Below, in pieces: positions 4,927 through 6,563 of a stretch of DNA of 6,563 bases. The stretch comes from Pseudomonadota bacterium (lineage in GTDB: Bacteria; Pseudomonadota; Gammaproteobacteria; Acidiferrobacterales; UBA6901). Numbering within the stretch: the first letter of the stretch is position 1; the number at the start of each line of letters is the position of its first letter. The notes below the pieces were generated by a model. The model did not search any database, was not told where the DNA came from, and was given only the letters and a program-made list of their open reading frames with translations. The stretch is taken from the NCBI GenBank assembly GCA_021783175.1, contig JAJXUF010000163.1, forward strand, positions 1 through 6,563. Direction: 5' to 3'. A program made the position numbers and the translations under genes.

Positions 4927-5906
4927 CCCATGCCCAGCGCCCCGATTCCCTGGAAACGCTCCAGTTGGCCTTTGAGCTGTTGCGGCGCATTCCCAAGGCC
5001 CGGACGGTCACGGCACCGGAACTGCACCAACAGCTTGCGGACGCCGGCTACGAGCGTGACATGCGCACGGTCCAACGGCTGCTGGAGACGCTGTCCGAGG
5101 TCTACGACATCGAACGCGACGACAGCAGCAAGCCCTACCGGTACAGGTGGAAAGAGTTCGCCAAGGGACTATCCCTGCCGTCGCTCAGTGCCCAGGAGTC
5201 TCTGCTGCTTATGCTCGCCGAGCAGCACCTGAGCAGCCTGCTGCCCGCCAAGCTCATGAAGTCCATGGAAGGATTCTTTTTCCAGGCGCGCAGCCAACTG
5301 GCGGAGAAGGGTAACCGGGAATTCACCGAGCACCGGCGCGCGAGCACTATGACGATGGAACATGTGCGCGCGATCGCCAAGCATTTCGGCAACACGATCA
5401 CGAGCACGCTTTGGCGATGCGTCGAGCAAAGTGAAGATGTCACCTTTGCGACCATCGGGGAGCATCCACATCACCCTCGGGAGGGTAGGCCGCCGATCGA
5501 GTACTTCGTCAGATCCAAGTCCTTCGAGGGGCAGTTCCCGAACATTTCCGACACCGATGTATGGGCCTGGATGCGAACATATTGCCGGTACAACCTCACG
5601 GGACCGCTCGGCGCAACCGAACCTGCGCCCGATCGCAATTCAGCGCTGCGCGAGCAGATCGTGGCTCTGGCGCACCGGCATCGCCGCTATGGCGCTGGCA
5701 TGATCTATTGGTCGAAGTCGCTGGTCGACACATCGACCTGCCAAATGCGGGGTTCATCCGCCACCAGGGAGTGGGTCCCACCACCGAAGTGGGCATCAAG
5801 ATCAAGAATTAGGACTGCGCGCGCACCGGCAGACAAGGCCACATGGGCCGCAATCGCCAGACCGTTGAAAGTACAGAATCCCTCTCCCGCTGCTCGACGT
5901 GCATGA
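4923..5906 (+). CDS. Chimeric open frame: N-terminal winged-helix half of a WYL-type regulator fused in frame to unrelated gene pieces
   Basis: TTG 4923 overlaps the nuclease stop by 4 bases (TTGA), a usual coupled arrangement. GGAG at 4917-4920 is only 2 bases before this TTG. An ATG at 4930 has better spacing but is in another frame and gives no family match. The product would be 327 residues. Residues 4-130 match the start of proteobacterial WYL-domain regulators: RPDSLETLQLAFELLRRIP, APELHQQL, ERDMRTVQRLLETLSE (recognition helix region), YDIERDD and SAQESLLLMLAEQHL. From about residue 130 (near 5310) the WYL ligand-sensing domain is missing. Instead come ImmA/IrrE-like residues (131-232), IS3 OrfB-like residues (about 234-262) and then antisense of the deacetylase gene to the stop. 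A full WYL regulator is about 320-340 residues, so DNA binding might persist but sensing is lost. Probably a non-functional remnant; expression of the stump cannot be excluded. Confidence 0.65.
   Translation: MTHAQRPDSLETLQLAFELLRRIPKARTVTAPELHQQLADAGYERDMRTVQRLLETLSEVYDIERDDSSKPYRYRWKEFAKGLSLPSLSAQESLLLMLAEQHLSSLLPAKLMKSMEGFFFQARSQLAEKGNREFTEHRRASTMTMEHVRAIAKHFGNTITSTLWRCVEQSEDVTFATIGEHPHHPREGRPPIEYFVRSKSFEGQFPNISDTDVWAWMRTYCRYNLTGPLGATEPAPDRNSALREQIVALAHRHRRYGAGMIYWSKSLVDTSTCQMRGSSATREWVPPPKWASRSRIRTARAPADKATWAAIARPLKVQNPSPAARRA
5313..5620 (+). pseudogene. C-terminal remnant of an ImmA/IrrE-family protein
   Basis: In the frame of the WYL stump, the translation reads REFTEH, then TMEHVRAIAKHFGNTITSTL, WRCVEQ, HPHHP, IEYFVRSKSFEGQF, DVWAWMRTYC and TGPLGATE. 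This resembles the region after the zinc-peptidase core in ImmA/IrrE proteins, where a helix, a FGNTxxSTLWR segment, an HPH motif and a YFVRSxxF stretch follow each other. The HExxH metalloprotease motif and everything before it are absent, and so is the expected C-terminal end after GPLGATE. ImmA/IrrE proteins cleave regulators in mobile elements or act as toxin-antitoxin partners. This piece cannot do so. The identity rests on recalled family patterns, so it is good but not certain. Confidence 0.6.
5622..5708 (+). mobile_element. Internal fragment of an IS3-family OrfB transposase
   Basis: About 29 codons read PAPDRNSALREQIVALAHRH followed by RRYGAGMIY. This is the HTH_21-type segment near the start of IS3 OrfB proteins, in which LRERIVALAHRHRRYGxxMIYLKLRQAG is a common pattern. 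No inverted-repeat ends, no OrfA and no DDE catalytic core are present. It is a scrap left by deletion or recombination, not an insertion sequence copy that could move. Confidence 0.65.
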
Positions 5907-6250
5907 TGCAGGCCACTGGAAAGCGATCCTGCTACCCCGTGTTCAAGAGCCGCGATCGCTGCAGCCACGACCCCGCCGTTCGTGGCGAGCGCCATCTGCC
6001 AGATTTCTGGATCCCAGGTGAATCCCTGAGACTCGGCCAGCTTGCGAGGTTCCCCTGTCCGAACCGCGCGGATATAGTCGGCATCATGGACAAGGGCAAG
6101 CTGGGAATAGCTGACCGGTTTTGGTTTCTTAATGACAACACCAGGAATAGGCGAACTAATCAGGGAATCTGCGACCCACTTTGCTTTGCGAGTGGTGTCG
6201 AATTCATGGCTGCTGGCGACGTAACGGGGGCTGTAGAAGACGTTCAGCAT
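5705..6250 (-). pseudogene. Histone deacetylase / acetylpolyamine amidohydrolase family protein, 3' truncated
   Basis: The 181-codon frame starts at ATG 6250 (reading leftwards) with MLNVFYSPRYVASSHEFDTT, the typical opening of bacterial HDAC-like amidohydrolases. The conserved site follows: SGLHHARRA with H115-H116, GFCTFNGLAIAA (124-135) and DLDAHFGGGT (150-159) with two zinc ligands, D152 and H154. The protein stops after VDVSTSDFDQ because sequence beyond 5708 switches to the IS3 fragment, and the TAG at 5705-5707 comes from the joint. Family members are usually 300-370 residues, so the third zinc-binding aspartate and the catalytic tyrosine are lost and the product should be inactive. 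A stop codon lies shortly upstream in frame, so no longer start exists, and the ribosome binding site is poor. The family deacylates acetyl-lysine or acetylpolyamines; the true substrate is unknown. Confidence 0.8.
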
Positions 6251-6337
6251 TTCTCTATGGGCTTTCGGCGTACTCCGCTGATATCGTTACATGGCGAACC
6301 AGTCATCCAGAGACAAAGTGTGCCTCGGTAACCACAT

Positions 6338-6563
6338 TCAATTCTTGTTGTCGCCGCCAGGACGTGGTGGAACGACGATTGATTTTATTGATCTAAAGCC
6401 CCCCGGCGTTTCCCAGCCTCCTGGGACTCCTGGGATTGGAACTAGCACTGGGCACGTCTCCAGCCAGGCTCGTATCGGCTTCCGGTAGATGGTCTTGGCC
6501 TCTGGCTCGATAACCCGACCTTCCATTTGTTGCCTGACCTGCTCGACGGTGTAATAGGGCTTG
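6338..6563 (-). CDS. Protein of unknown function, 5' partial (runs off the right edge)
   Basis: On the minus strand the frame is open from the window edge (KPYYTVEQVRQQMEGR) through ATG 6526 to the stop at 6338-6340, giving 74 visible codons. The first half is charged and helix-like (VEQVRQQMEGRVIEPEAKTI, then YRKPIRAWLE). The tail is rich in Pro and Gly (VLVPIPGVPGGWETPGG, VVPPRPGGDNKN). I do not recognise a family. It ends 87 bases before the deacetylase start on the same strand, so the two may have been co-transcribed. Whether ATG 6526 or an upstream codon is the start cannot be told, and a chance frame is possible. Confidence 0.4.
   Translation of the reverse strand, partial: KPYYTVEQVRQQMEGRVIEPEAKTIYRKPIRAWLETCPVLVPIPGVPGGWETPGGFRSIKSIVVPPRPGGDNKN

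Noticed and set aside
5843..6331. A 162-codon plus-strand frame at the right end
   Set aside because: It is antisense to the deacetylase gene, whose HDAC motifs are unmistakable on the minus strand.

Overview
The window looks like GC-rich chromosomal DNA of a proteobacterium. The evidence is the codon style, GTG/TTG starts with GGAG-type ribosome binding sites, an IS3-type transposase scrap and the protein families present. A beta- or gamma-proteobacterium, possibly a chemolithotroph such as a Thiobacillus or Acidithiobacillus relative, would fit, but that guess rests only on the general feel of the proteins. There are no RNA genes and no CRISPR array.

Left third (1-2817), intact and ordered: the 3' part of a large plus-strand flavin/iron-sulfur oxidoreductase runs in from the left edge. 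After a 239-base gap with inverted repeats and a possible promoter comes a secreted ABC-transporter substrate-binding protein of the nitrate/sulfonate/taurine (NMT1/SsuA-like) class. Its C-terminus carries what looks like most of a NosL (copper-chaperone) domain. No permease or ATPase follows, so the uptake system is incomplete here or its partners lie elsewhere.

Middle (2818-3427): about 610 bases without a convincing gene. They hold at most a short possible remnant of a protein start just after the substrate-binding gene, a perfect 7-bp inverted repeat and a small 5'-UTR hairpin ahead of the next gene.

Right half (3428-6563), a damaged accessory or defence-like region: a DUF2779-type nuclease combines a Cas4-like Fe-S PD-(D/E)XK domain with a DEDD exonuclease domain and is broken by one single-base frameshift. 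It overlaps by 4 bases the start of a WYL-family regulator gene, of which only the N-terminal winged-helix part remains. That stump runs in frame into a C-terminal piece of an ImmA/IrrE-type protein, then into a short internal piece of an IS3 OrfB transposase, then into antisense sequence of a truncated minus-strand histone-deacetylase-like gene. A minus-strand partial gene of unknown function runs off the right edge.

The likely working genes are therefore the oxidoreductase and the substrate-binding protein. The rest reads as a graveyard of a nuclease-plus-WYL-regulator module, built by several deletion or recombination joints. The nuclease/WYL pair and the NosL-tailed binding protein are the parts most worth a second look.
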